From contig CAWBRV010000003.1 in NCBI GenBank assembly GCA_963791225.1, positions 310,001-374,000 of the forward strand: a stretch of 64,000 nucleotides of DNA. Reading direction: 5' to 3'. This stretch comes from PALSA-612 sp963791225. GTDB taxonomy: Bacteria; Actinomycetota; Thermoleophilia; Gaiellales; Gaiellaceae. Both the position numbers and the translations under genes were made by a program. This document shows, one piece after another, positions 27,689-36,316 of the stretch; the first letter of the stretch is position 1, and each line of letters opens with the position of its first letter. Under the pieces are notes generated by a model. The model did not search any database, was not told the DNA's origin, and saw nothing but the letters and a program-made list of their open reading frames with translations.

Positions 27689-28533
27689 CAGCCCGTCGCC
27701 TCGGCGGACGCCGACGTTCTCTCGATGCCGGCGTGGCGTTGGCGCATCCACGGCGCGCGGCCGCTGTCGTACATCGCGTCGAGGTTGGCCTTCTCCTTGA
27801 GCGTGTCCATCGGCGCCCAGAAGCCGTCGTACGGGTAGGCGAGGAGCTTGCGCTCCGCGATCAGGCGGCGGAAGGGCTCCTCGACGAGCTCCTCGCCCGC
27901 GCGCATGTAGTCGAAGATCTCGCGGCGGAGGACGAAGTAGCCGGCGTTGATCCAGAGTTCCGACTCGGTCACGTCCTCAAGCCCGAGCACGTGGTTCGAG
28001 TCGTCCAGCGACGCGACGTGGAAGTTGTAGGTCGGCCGCGAGCTGAGGAAGAGCGCGGTCGCGTCGCTCGCGCGCAGCCGCTCGACCATCTCCGGAAGCG
28101 GGGCGTCGGTGAGCGTGTCGCCGTAGTTCGCGAGGAAGATCTCGTCGTCTCCCAGGTGGGGCTCGACGAGACGCAGGCGCTGTCCGATCTTCGACTGCAG
28201 GCCGGTGTCGACGAAGGTGATCGACCAGTCGTGGATGTCGCTCGAGATCAACTCGATCCGGCGGCCGCCGTTCGAGAGCACGAAGTCGTTCGTGAGCGCC
28301 TCGTTGTAGTCGAGGAAGAACTGCTTGATGACCTCGCCCTTGTAGCCGAGGCAGAGAATGAAGTCTCGGTACCCGTGGCTCGCGTAGTACTTCATGATGT
28401 GCCAGAGGATCGGCCGCTCGCCTACCGTGATCATCGGCTTCGGGACGCGCGTCGTCGACTCGCCCATCCGCAGGCCGAGCCCGCCGCAGAAGAGGACGAC
28501 CTTCAGGCGCGTGGAGGTGCCGTCAGCGCTCAC
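27688..28533 (-). CDS. rfbF: Glucose-1-phosphate cytidylyltransferase (RfbF-like nucleotidyltransferase)
   Basis: 281 residues from GTG 28533 within the methyltransferase stop. LKVVLFCGGLGLRMGE is the nucleotide-binding GGxGxR loop. Also seen are RVPKPMITVGERPILWHIM, FLANYGDTLTDAPLPEMV and NAGYFVLRREIFDYM. The enzyme makes CDP-glucose from CTP and glucose-1-phosphate and so opens a CDP-sugar pathway. A CDP-glucose 4,6-dehydratase (RfbG) is not identified in the window unless the epimerase fills that role. Confidence 0.85.
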   Translation of the reverse strand: MSADGTSTRLKVVLFCGGLGLRMGESTTRVPKPMITVGERPILWHIMKYYASHGYRDFILCLGYKGEVIKQFFLDYNEALTNDFVLSNGGRRIELISSDIHDWSITFVDTGLQSKIGQRLRLVEPHLGDDEIFLANYGDTLTDAPLPEMVERLRASDATALFLSSRPTYNFHVASLDDSNHVLGLEDVTESELWINAGYFVLRREIFDYMRAGEELVEEPFRRLIAERKLLAYPYDGFWAPMDTLKEKANLDAMYDSGRAPWMRQRHAGIERTSASAEATG

Positions 28534-29765
28534 GCCACGACCTCCGGGCGCGGAATCGGGACATAGAGCTCGGCGCCCCAGTCCCGGGCGTACGCGAGCT
28601 GCGCGGCGATCTCCCGCCTCAGATTCCAGGGCAGGATCAGGATCGCGTCGGGGCGCGTCTCCGCGATCCGCTCCGGCGGATGGATCGGGATGTGCGTGCC
28701 CGGCAGGAATTTCCCGTGCTTGTGCGGGTTGAGGTCCACTGTGTAGTCCAGAAGATCGGCACGGATGCCGCAGTAATTGAGCAGTGTGTTGCCCTTTCCA
28801 GGCGCGCCGTATCCGATCACCTCCTTTCCGGCGCGCCGAAGGCCGATCAGGAGCTCGAGCAACTGCCACTTCACTTCGGCCACGCGGGGCCCGAAGCCGC
28901 GGTAACCCTCCACTCGCGCGTAGCCGCCTCGCTCCTCCTCGGCAAGGATGCGCGCAACGCTGTTGCCGACTGCCTGGGGCCCACCGGAGTGCTGCAGGTA
29001 GACGCGGAGCGAACCGCCGTGGGACGGCAACTCCTCGACGTCGAATACCTCGAGTCCGTGGATCGACGCGAGCCTGATCGTCGTCGACAGCGAGAAGTAC
29101 GAGTAGTGCTCGTGGTAGATCGTGTCGAACTGGAGCCCCTCGATCAGGCGCACTACATGCGGGAACTCGATCGTCGCAACGCCGTCGGGCGCGAGCAGGA
29201 TCTCGATCCCGGCGACGAAGTCGTTGAGGGTGGGCACCTGGGCGAGGACGTTGTTGGCGACGATGAGATCGGCCCGCGGGCCATCGGCGACAAGCGTCCG
29301 CGCGAGCGACGCGTCGAAGAACTCGACGAGTGTCTCGACGCCTCGCCCCACGGCGGCCTCGGCGACGTTCGCCGCCGGCTCGATGCCGAGCGCCGGGATG
29401 CCGCGAGCGACGAAGTGCTGGAGGAGATAGCCGTCGTTCGAAGCCAGCTCGACGACGAGGCTGTCGTCGCCGAGACCGAAGCGATCGGCAGTCAGCTCAC
29501 AGTACGCGCGCGCATGCTCGACCCAGCTGTCGGAGTACGAGGAGAAGTACGCGTAGTCGCGGAAGATCTCCGTGCCGGGGACGTAGGCCTCCAGCTGGAC
29601 GAGCAGGCAGTCCGTGCAGATCCGGACGTGGAGAGGATAGAAGGGTTCCTCGGCGTCGAGTTCCTCCGGGCCGAGGAAGCTCTCGCACAGCGGCGACATG
29701 CCCAGGTCGACGAACGTCTCCAGGGCGGAACTGCTGCAGAGACGGCACGCGATCGAGCTCGGCAT
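28530..29765 (-). CDS. SAM-dependent C-methyltransferase, NDP-hexose 3-C-methyltransferase-like
   Basis: 411 residues. The N-terminal zinc-binding pairs are CRLC and CTDC. The SAM site is VVELASNDGYLLQHFVARG, then NNVLAQVPTLNDFV and TIYHEHYSYFSL with the catalytic His-Glu-His-Tyr motif. The C-terminal Rossmann part has EVIGYGAPGKGNTLLNYCG. This three-part layout is that of TylC3-type sugar C-methyltransferases, which make branched sugars from NDP-4-keto-hexoses. It leads the seven-gene coupled operon. The divergent SDR gene starts 28 bases away. Confidence 0.88.
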   Translation of the reverse strand: MPSSIACRLCSSSALETFVDLGMSPLCESFLGPEELDAEEPFYPLHVRICTDCLLVQLEAYVPGTEIFRDYAYFSSYSDSWVEHARAYCELTADRFGLGDDSLVVELASNDGYLLQHFVARGIPALGIEPAANVAEAAVGRGVETLVEFFDASLARTLVADGPRADLIVANNVLAQVPTLNDFVAGIEILLAPDGVATIEFPHVVRLIEGLQFDTIYHEHYSYFSLSTTIRLASIHGLEVFDVEELPSHGGSLRVYLQHSGGPQAVGNSVARILAEEERGGYARVEGYRGFGPRVAEVKWQLLELLIGLRRAGKEVIGYGAPGKGNTLLNYCGIRADLLDYTVDLNPHKHGKFLPGTHIPIHPPERIAETRPDAILILPWNLRREIAAQLAYARDWGAELYVPIPRPEVVA

Positions 29766-29793
29766 CGGACGCCGAGACTAGTCTACGAGCGGG

Positions 29794-30612
29794 ATGGAGC
29801 AGAAGAGCAGGGCCGATCGCGGGCCGCTTGCCGGCCAGGTCGCGATCGTGACCGGCGGAGGGAGAGGGGTCGGCCGGGCGATCGCCGAGGAGCTCTCTGC
29901 TGCAGGCGCGTCGGTCGCCGTGTCTGCGCGGACGGGGAGCGAGGTCGAAGCGGTGGCCGCCGCCGCCGTGGCGGCCGGCGGGCGGGCCGTCGCTGTCCCG
30001 GCGGACGTCACGGACCGGTGGGCGGTCGATCGGCTCGTCTCGGCGGTCCGGGAGGAGCTCGGATCGCCCACGTTGCTCGTCAACAATGCGGGTGCCTGGC
30101 GCGCGGTCGGACCGATCGAGGAGTCGGACGTCGAGCTCTGGTGGAACGACGTCGAGGTCAGTCTCAGAGGGACGTTTCTCTGCACCAGGGCAGTTCTTCC
30201 CTCGATGCTTGCGCAGGGCAACGGGAGGATCGTGAACGTCGCGAGTCGCGCCGGCACCGTCCCCCGCCCGTATGCAAGCGGTTACGCGTCCGGGAAAGCG
30301 GCGGTGCTCTCGTTCACGCAGTCCGTCGCCGCCGAGGTCGAGTCGCGCGGCGTCGAGGTGTTCGCCATCTCCCCGGGCTTCGTCCGCACGGCGCTGATCG
30401 ACGGCGTGGTTGCGTCGCCGGGTGGGCAGGCATTCATGACGCAGCTGGCGGACCGTGACGACGATCTGCGGCCAGAGCTGGTCGCCCGTCTCGTCGTCGA
30501 CATCGCGGGGGGCCGTCTGGATGCGCTGACGGGCAGCTTTCTCCACGTGCTCGACGACCTCGACGTTCTGCTCGCCGCCACGCGGCCGCCGGAGGCGGCA
30601 GATGCGACGTAG
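29794..30612 (+). CDS. Short-chain dehydrogenase/reductase (3-oxoacyl-ACP reductase-like)
   Basis: 272 residues. It has AIVTGGGRGVGRAIAEELS (TGxxxGxG), LLVNNAG, catalytic Ser in VNVASRAGTV and Tyr-Lys in YASGYASGKAAV, and the PGFVRT end. It is a classical SDR that reduces or oxidises with NAD(P). It lies divergent from the sugar operon and just before the acetyltransferase-like gene, so a carbohydrate or lipid substrate is plausible but unproven. Confidence 0.88.
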   Translation: MEQKSRADRGPLAGQVAIVTGGGRGVGRAIAEELSAAGASVAVSARTGSEVEAVAAAAVAAGGRAVAVPADVTDRWAVDRLVSAVREELGSPTLLVNNAGAWRAVGPIEESDVELWWNDVEVSLRGTFLCTRAVLPSMLAQGNGRIVNVASRAGTVPRPYASGYASGKAAVLSFTQSVAAEVESRGVEVFAISPGFVRTALIDGVVASPGGQAFMTQLADRDDDLRPELVARLVVDIAGGRLDALTGSFLHVLDDLDVLLAATRPPEAADAT

Positions 30613-30617
30613 GCGGC

Positions 30618-31631
30618 ATGCTCGAGCTCGAAACCGTCCACGATCCGGCGGCGGCCCATGACGAGTGGGCCGAGCTCGCACAGCGGAGCGGGTCGTTCTT
30701 CGCAACGCCCGAGTGGCTGACTCTCTGGTGGCGGCACTTCGGAGCCGACCGCGAGTTGCTCCTGACGGCCGCCCGCGGCTCGGACGGACGGCTCGAAGCG
30801 CTTCTGCCCTTCTACGTCTGGCGCGCCCGGCCGCTCCGAATCCTGCGCGTCCTCGGACACGGGCCTGGCGACGAGCTGGGCCCGATCGGCGAGCCGGCGG
30901 CGGCGCGCGAGGCGCTCACGCGCTTCGCCGCGACCGAGCGGTTCGACGTGCTCGCCTGCCAGGAGCTTCCGGGCCCCGAGTCGTGGCTCGATGCACTGCC
31001 CGGCGGGACCCTGATCAGCAGGAACGGCAGCCCGGTGCTCGACTTCGAGGGCAAGTCCTGGAAGGAGCTCCTCGCCGGCCGCAGCCGCAACTTCCGCGAG
31101 CAGGTCGGCCGCCGCGCGCGGGCGCTCGAGCGCGACCACGACGTCCGCTACCGGCTCGTCGTGAGCCTGGACGGCCTCGACGCCGCCCTCGACACCTTCT
31201 TCCGGCTGCACCGCCTGCGCTTCGGCGACGGGTCGGTGATCGCCCGCACCGAGGCGTTCCAGCGCGAGTTCGCCGCGGTCGCCGCCGAGCGAGGGTGGCT
31301 CCGTCTCTGGCTCCTCGACGTGGACGGTCGTGAGGCCGCGGCCTGGCTCGGGTTCCGCTTCGCCCGGGCCGAGTGCTACTACCAGGCGGGACGAGACGCG
31401 GCGTTCGACAAGCAGTCTGTCTCCTTCGTCCTGCTGGCGCACACGATTCGTGAGGCGCTCGAGGACGGGGCGACCGAGTACCGCTTCCTGCGCGGCGACG
31501 AGCCGTACAAGTACCGCTTCGCGAGCTCCGATCCGGGGCTCGAGTCGATCGTCCTTGCGCGCGGCGCCGCCGGTAAAGCTGCCCTGGCGGCGCTCAGGCT
31601 CGGGCGACGGCTGCCGATACGCAAAGGGTGA
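30618..31631 (+). CDS. GNAT/FemAB-like acyltransferase (CelD/BcsL type)
   Basis: 337 residues starting six bases after the SDR stop. FFATPEWLTLWWRHFG at the N-terminus, GPGDELGPIG, SRNFREQVGRRARALER and the C-terminal AECYYQAGRDAAFDKQSVSFVLLA block with YRFLRGDEPYKYRF fit the BioF2/CelD-like acetyltransferase family. Members are found in cellulose and capsule loci and are thought to acylate glycans. The stop overlaps the glycosyltransferase GTG by four bases. Confidence 0.82.
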   Translation: MLELETVHDPAAAHDEWAELAQRSGSFFATPEWLTLWWRHFGADRELLLTAARGSDGRLEALLPFYVWRARPLRILRVLGHGPGDELGPIGEPAAAREALTRFAATERFDVLACQELPGPESWLDALPGGTLISRNGSPVLDFEGKSWKELLAGRSRNFREQVGRRARALERDHDVRYRLVVSLDGLDAALDTFFRLHRLRFGDGSVIARTEAFQREFAAVAAERGWLRLWLLDVDGREAAAWLGFRFARAECYYQAGRDAAFDKQSVSFVLLAHTIREALEDGATEYRFLRGDEPYKYRFASSDPGLESIVLARGAAGKAALAALRLGRRLPIRKG

Positions 31632-32794
31632 CGCTCCTCTTCTGGGGTTGTGTGGCGTATCTCGTCTACGTCTACGTCGGCTTTCCGCTGCTCATCGTCC
31701 TGCGCGGGAAGCTGCACCGGCGTCCGTACAGGACGGCGCCGATCGAGCCGACGGTGAGCGTCGTCATCGCCGCCTACAACGAGGCGGACGTGATCGAGGA
31801 CAAGGTCAGGAACGCGCTCACGCTCGACTATCCGCAGGACCGGCTCGAGATCGTGATCGCCTCCGACGGCTCCGACGACGGAACCGACGAGATCGTGCGC
31901 CGATGCGCGGAGGGCCGCGTGAGGCTGCTCGCACTCGGCCGCGTCGGCAAGGCTGCGGCGCTGAACGCTGCGGTCGACGCCTCGAGCGGCGACGTACTCG
32001 TCTTCACGGACGCCAACGCCATCTTCAGTGAGGGCGCGATCCGCGAGCTCGTCGCCCCGCTCGCCGATCCGTCCGTCGGCGGTGTCGCCGGCAACCAGGT
32101 CTACGTGAAACCGCAGGCCGGCGATTCGAGCGTCGTCGGCGAGCAGTCCTACTGGAACCTCGACCGCACGCTCAAGCAGGCGGGGTCGGACGCGGGCAGC
32201 GTCACCGGCGCGACGGGTGCGATCTACGCGATCCGCCGTCAGCTCTTCCGGCCCGTCCGCGCCGACGTGAACGACGACCTGCTCACCTCGCTGCGGGTGA
32301 TCGCACAGGGGTACCGGCTCGTGTTCGCGCCCGCCGCCGTTGCCTACGAGCACGTCGTCGAGACCGCCGGCCAGACGTTCTCGCGGCGCGTCCGCGTGAT
32401 GGCGCGCGGCCTGCGCTGCGTCGTCGTCATGCGCGAGCTGCTCGACCCGCGCCGGTACGGGTTCTTCTCCCTCCAGCTGCTGTCACACAAGCTGCTGATG
32501 CGGACCGCGGTCATCCCGCTCGTGCTCCTCGCCGGCTGGACGGCGCTGCTCTGGAACCACGGTTGGTTCTACCGGGCCGCGCTCGTCGCCCAGTTCGCCT
32601 TCTACCTCCTCGGCGGCCTCGGGATCCTGTTCGCGAGCACGAGGGTTGCGAAGCTGAAGTTGTTCGCGTTCCCCGCCTACTTCTGTCTCGTGAACGCCGC
32701 CTCGGCGAAGGCGATCTGGCAACTCTTCCGCGGCGACAAGCTCGAGCGCTGGGAGCCTCGCGGCTCCGGCCCGCGCGCAGATCAGACCGCGTAG
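31628..32794 (+). CDS. Membrane glycosyltransferase family 2 (processive-type)
   Basis: 388 residues from GTG 31628. An N-terminal helix (ALVYLVYVYVGFPLLIVL region) is followed by a GT-A domain with VSVVIAAYNEADVIEDKV, IASDGSDDGTDEIV, VLVFTDANAIFSEGAI (DxD-like) and DDLLTSLRVIAQG. About three C-terminal helices (LVLLAGWTALLW, AALVAQFAFYLLGGLGILF) resemble IcaA/HasA-like synthases. It probably polymerises or adds sugars on the inner face of the membrane. It is convergent with asnB, overlapping by 13 bases. Confidence 0.86.
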   Translation: MTLLFWGCVAYLVYVYVGFPLLIVLRGKLHRRPYRTAPIEPTVSVVIAAYNEADVIEDKVRNALTLDYPQDRLEIVIASDGSDDGTDEIVRRCAEGRVRLLALGRVGKAAALNAAVDASSGDVLVFTDANAIFSEGAIRELVAPLADPSVGGVAGNQVYVKPQAGDSSVVGEQSYWNLDRTLKQAGSDAGSVTGATGAIYAIRRQLFRPVRADVNDDLLTSLRVIAQGYRLVFAPAAVAYEHVVETAGQTFSRRVRVMARGLRCVVVMRELLDPRRYGFFSLQLLSHKLLMRTAVIPLVLLAGWTALLWNHGWFYRAALVAQFAFYLLGGLGILFASTRVAKLKLFAFPAYFCLVNAASAKAIWQLFRGDKLERWEPRGSGPRADQTA

Positions 32795-34650
32795 CGGTCG
32801 AACCAGAGCGTGAAGACGAGCAGCGCCCAGAGCTGCCGGCTCGCGTTGCGCTTGCCCGAGATGTGCGCCTCGAGCATCGGCTCGACCGCCTCCGGGCGGA
32901 AGAAGCCCTGACGCCGCAGCGTCGCCGCCGACAGCGTGTCGCGGGCGAAGGTCTGCAGGTCGCCGCGGAGCCACGCCGCCGTCGGCAGCGAGAACCCCTG
33001 CTTGCGCGCGCCGAGGATGTCCTCCGGCAGGAGCGGCTGGAGCGCCTTGCGGAGGAGCCGCTTCTTGTCGAAGCGACGCACCTTGTGCCGGGCCGGGAGC
33101 GAGAAGGCGAGCTCGGCCACCACCGGGTCGCAGAACGGCACCCGGGCCTCGAGCGAGTGCGCCATGCTCGCCCGGTCCATCTTCACGAGCAGGTCGTCGA
33201 CGAGATAGGTGCCGACGTCGACGTCCATCAGCCGGCCGAGCTCCTCGGCGCCGTTCGTCTCCTCGTAGCGGGCCCGGAAGAGGTCGACCGGATCGATCGT
33301 GCCGCGTCGTCCGTCCGCGAGCAGTTCGGCGCGGGCTTCGGCCGAGAAGACCTCGCGCCAGGCGTGGTGGCGCTCGAGCGGCGGGAGGTGGCCGCCGTGG
33401 GCGAAGCGCTTGAGCCGCTCCTCCCAGCTCGAGCTGCGCGTGCTCGCGGGGACGAGCTGGAGCGCCGGTCGCATCGCCGAGGCGACCCGGCCGAACCGTG
33501 GCGCCAGGTAGTCGGCGACGTACGTGTAGTAGCCGCCGAAGAGTTCGTCGCCGCCCTCGCCCGAGAGCGCCACCTTGACCTCGCTCGCGGCGAGCTGTGA
33601 GACGAGGTAGGTCGGGAGGGCGGAGTTGTCGGCGAACGGCTCGTCGAACGCCTCGACGATTCCCGGCAGGAGCTCGATCGCGTTCGGGCGGAGGACGAGC
33701 TCGTGGTGGTCCGTGTCGTAGCGCTCGGCGACGGCCCGCGCCTTGTCGAGCTCGTTGAAGCTCTGCTCCTCGAAGCCGATCGAGAACGTCCGCACGCGCT
33801 CCGAGCTCTCCTGCGCGGCGAACGCGGTCAGGGCCGAGGAGTCGACGCCGCCGGAGAGCATGACCCCGACGGGCACGTCCGCGATCAGATGCGCCCGGAC
33901 CGAGTCACGCAGGCAGGCTCGGAGCTCCTCGGCCAGCTCGTCCTCGCTCTCCGTGCGGAGCTCACGTTCGGGCGGTGGCGCCGGGCGCGCGTAGCGCTCG
34001 ACCTGCACGCCCTGCCGTTCCGTCCAGGTCAGCACGTGGCCGGCGGGAAGCTTGCGCGTGCCGGCGAAGATCGTCAGCGGCGCCGGCACCATCGCGTGGT
34101 CGAGGAACGCCTCGAGCGCGTCCAGGTCGATCTCGCGCGAGAAGCCGGGCTGCTGGAGGAGTGCCTTCAGCTCGGAGGCGAACGAGAGCGTGCCGCCGGC
34201 GACCCGGTAGTAGAGCGGCTTGATGCCGAACCGGTCGCGGGCGAGCACGAGCCGCTGCTCGCGCGTGTCCCAGATTGCGATCGCGAACATGCCGCGCAGG
34301 CGCTCGGCAAACAGCGGCCCGAACTGCTCGTACGCGTGGACGTGGACTTCGGTGTCGCCGTTCGTGCGGAAGCGGTGGCCGGCGGCGGCCAGCTCCTCGC
34401 GCAGCTCGCGATAGTTGTAGATCTCGCCGTTCTGGACGACCCAGACGGACTCGTCCTCGTTCGCGATCGGCTGGTCGCCGGTGACGAGGTCGATGATCGA
34501 CAGCCGCCTCGCCGCGATTCCGGCACGGCCCTCGAGGTGGACGCCGCCGGAGTCGGGGCCGCGGTGGAAGAGCGTCTGGTTCATCCGCTCCAAGAGGTCG
34601 CGGTCGGGTGCTCCGCCGGCGATCTCGACCAGTCCGCAGATCCCGCACAT
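32782..34650 (-). CDS. asnB: Asparagine synthase (glutamine-hydrolysing)
   Basis: 622 residues. MCGICGLVEIAGG gives the N-terminal nucleophile Cys2. The glutaminase domain has RRLSIIDL, NGEIYNYRELREEL and NGDTEV. The synthetase PP-loop is VMLSGGVDSSALTAF near residue 264, followed by ALSGEGGDELFGGYYTY. It makes asparagine, or amidates a sugar acid in polysaccharide loci, where AsnB paralogues are common. Its 5' side faces the 439-base repeat-rich region. Confidence 0.92.
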   Translation of the reverse strand: MCGICGLVEIAGGAPDRDLLERMNQTLFHRGPDSGGVHLEGRAGIAARRLSIIDLVTGDQPIANEDESVWVVQNGEIYNYRELREELAAAGHRFRTNGDTEVHVHAYEQFGPLFAERLRGMFAIAIWDTREQRLVLARDRFGIKPLYYRVAGGTLSFASELKALLQQPGFSREIDLDALEAFLDHAMVPAPLTIFAGTRKLPAGHVLTWTERQGVQVERYARPAPPPERELRTESEDELAEELRACLRDSVRAHLIADVPVGVMLSGGVDSSALTAFAAQESSERVRTFSIGFEEQSFNELDKARAVAERYDTDHHELVLRPNAIELLPGIVEAFDEPFADNSALPTYLVSQLAASEVKVALSGEGGDELFGGYYTYVADYLAPRFGRVASAMRPALQLVPASTRSSSWEERLKRFAHGGHLPPLERHHAWREVFSAEARAELLADGRRGTIDPVDLFRARYEETNGAEELGRLMDVDVGTYLVDDLLVKMDRASMAHSLEARVPFCDPVVAELAFSLPARHKVRRFDKKRLLRKALQPLLPEDILGARKQGFSLPTAAWLRGDLQTFARDTLSAATLRRQGFFRPEAVEPMLEAHISGKRNASRQLWALLVFTLWFDRYAV

Positions 34651-34670
34651 CGGGCTCTATTCTGGCCGCA

Positions 34671-34765
34671 GCCGTGAAAGCCTTGGGCCATCCGGCCCTG
34701 CGGCTCACGGCTGGAGACCGGCTCGGAACGCGGCGGCCCGGCCGCCGCTCGATCTGCTTAGTCGA
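34671..34765 (+). repeat. Structured dispersed element, copy B
   Basis: The outer stem GCCGTGA (34671-34677) pairs with TCACGGC (34705-34711). The inner stem is GGGCC...GGCCC with loop ATCC. The second hairpin is a GCGGCGG/CCGCCGC stem near 34730-34748. It shares most of its sequence with copies A and C. It starts 20 bases upstream of the asnB start on the other strand, and the palindromic array locus 5 follows 15 bases after it. Confidence 0.75.
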
Positions 34766-34780
34766 GTGCGAACGCCTCAC

Positions 34781-34815
34781 GGTGCCGGGCCCGTGCCAGG
34801 CAGGTGCCAGGCACC
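34781..34815. repeat. Palindromic repeat array, locus 5
   Basis: Three units in a row: a diverged GTGCCGGGCCC, then GTGCCAGGCAG, then GTGCCAGGCAC. It lies between structured elements B and C. Confidence 0.85.
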
Positions 34816-34862
34816 GTCAACGCGCTTGACAATAGGGCACGTCTATTCGAGCCACTGCTTTC

Positions 34863-35052
34863 GAGGGACAGTCGATCGAGGTGTGGGACGTCGTCCGCCG
34901 GTGCCAGCCGAGCCGTGCGCGCCGACGAGGCAGATCGAGCGGCGAGCCTGGCCGCCGCGTCCCGAGCCGGTCTACACACCCGCGAGCCGCAGGGCCGGAT
35001 TGGCCCAAGGCTCTCGCGGGTGACGCTCATCCGAGGGACAGCCGATCGAGCT
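34863..35052. repeat. Near-identical 20-bp direct repeats flanking element C
   Basis: GAGGGACAGTCGATCGAGGT at 34863-34882 and GAGGGACAGCCGATCGAGCT at 35033-35052 share 18 of 20 bases. They flank structured element C. They may be a target duplication or unit boundary left by element insertion. Confidence 0.55.
34921..35022 (-). repeat. Structured dispersed element, copy C (inverted)
   Basis: On the minus strand the outer stem is a perfect 10 bp: CACCCGCGAG (plus-strand 34977-34986) with CTCGCGGGTG (35013-35022). Inside lie AGCC/GGCT and GGGCC/GGCCC pairs with the loop AATCC read on the minus strand. The second hairpin lies near 34940-34956. It is an inverted copy of element B about 250 bases away. 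Confidence 0.75.
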
Positions 35053-35089
35053 ATGGCGAATACCCTCCCTCCTTCCGAGGACACTCTCG

Positions 35090-36316
35090 GTGGCACCGAA
35101 GGTTCTGCGGCTGGGAGTGCTCGTCATCTTCGTGATGCTCGTCGCCGTGCCCGCGATGGCGACGGCTGCGAACGGCGGCAAGAAGGCGAAGAAGCGCGTC
35201 GTCCAGAGCGGGTTGCCCGCCGTCTCGACGGTCGTGCTCGACAGCGCCCACGTGAAGCTGCAGTGGAGCGCGGTGCCGGGGGCGACCACGTACCGCGTCC
35301 TCCGCGGGAGCCTCGTCGTCGGGCAGACGAGCGCCACGACCTACACGGACACACTCCTGTGGCCGCGGACGGCCTACGCGTACGAGGTCGACGCGCTGAC
35401 CGCGCTCGGCGCACGGATCACGGCGTTCCGGGGCACGGTGACGACCGCGTCGCCGGCCTCAGCCGGCTTCCCGCGGCCGTTCCCGGCGACGAGCGTCTGG
35501 AATACGCCGGTCGGCTCGACGCCGGTCGCCGCCAACTCGAGCGCGCTCATGACCTACTTCCTCGCGCACTCGCCCCATCCGAACATGACCTTGCGCGACT
35601 GGGGCGTCTCGGTCTCCGAGACCCACGTGTCCGACGCCGCGTTCTCGGTTCCCTGCACGCGCTACTCCAATTGCACGCTGGGCGCCTTCGGTGCCTTCCA
35701 GATCCCGACCACGGCCGCGCCCGACCCGTCGGCCGACGGCTACCTCGCCGTCGTCGACCCGCGGGCGCAGCGCGAGTGGGACATGTGGCAAGCGGCGAGC
35801 TCGGGCTCGACCTGGAGCGCTTCCGCGGGAGCGGCGCTGACGACGACCGGCAACGGCACGGCGCCGACCGGCACGGCCTCGGGGGACGCAGCCAACTTCC
35901 CGCTGCTCGCGGGGATCGTGCGGCCGGAGGAGATCGTCCAGGGCCACATCGACCACGCCCTTGTCTTCGGGATGCCCGGCGTCAGCGACCTCGGCCACAT
36001 CTGCCCCGCGACGCACAACGACGGCTCGACCTCCGACCCGAATGCGCCGATGGAGGGCACGCGCCTCCAGCTCGACCCGGCCGTCGCGGTCGACTCGCTC
36101 CCGATCCCGGCGTGGGAGAAGACGATCGCCCACGCTATGCAGACCTACGGCATGTACCTCCGCGACAACGGCGGCTCGTTCGTCGTCTATACGGAGAACC
36201 CGGTCTCGCGCGGCTACGACGCGTGGAGCAAGGCCGGTCTGCCGGGCGGCGACTCCGTCTCGCTGAACGGCATCCCCTGGGCCAAGCTCAGGGTCGTGTC
36301 CCCGCCCGCCTGCTAG
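35090..36316 (+). CDS. Secreted protein with fibronectin-III-like domain, function unknown
   Basis: 408 residues from GTG 35090. The signal peptide is residues about 1-27 (VLVIFVMLVAVPAMATAA). Residues about 40-125 look like an Fn3 module (VKLQWSAVPGATTYRVLRGS, TYTDTLLWPRTAYAYEVDAL). The remaining 280 residues form an unassigned domain with FPATSVWNTPVGSTPV, HPNMTLRDWGVSV, GHIDHALVFGMPGV and three conserved-looking Cys. The pattern resembles secreted actinobacterial proteins, but I cannot name the fold or activity. It stands alone in the polysaccharide region and may act on or bind cell-surface glycan. Confidence 0.7.
   Translation: MAPKVLRLGVLVIFVMLVAVPAMATAANGGKKAKKRVVQSGLPAVSTVVLDSAHVKLQWSAVPGATTYRVLRGSLVVGQTSATTYTDTLLWPRTAYAYEVDALTALGARITAFRGTVTTASPASAGFPRPFPATSVWNTPVGSTPVAANSSALMTYFLAHSPHPNMTLRDWGVSVSETHVSDAAFSVPCTRYSNCTLGAFGAFQIPTTAAPDPSADGYLAVVDPRAQREWDMWQAASSGSTWSASAGAALTTTGNGTAPTGTASGDAANFPLLAGIVRPEEIVQGHIDHALVFGMPGVSDLGHICPATHNDGSTSDPNAPMEGTRLQLDPAVAVDSLPIPAWEKTIAHAMQTYGMYLRDNGGSFVVYTENPVSRGYDAWSKAGLPGGDSVSLNGIPWAKLRVVSPPAC

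Larger units (their letters stand above)
34651..35089. other. 439-bp gene-free repeat region between asnB and the 35.09-kb gene
   Basis: This is the longest gene-free stretch in the window. It holds structured element B, palindromic array 5, structured element C in the opposite orientation and a pair of 20-bp direct repeats. TTGACA at 34826-34831 lacks a well-spaced -10. Frames crossing it are Arg-rich shadows. I see no gene. Confidence 0.7.

Noticed and set aside
34826..34849. Promoter in the asnB upstream region (TTGACA ... TATTCG)
   Set aside because: The spacer is only about 12 bases and no other -10 fits.
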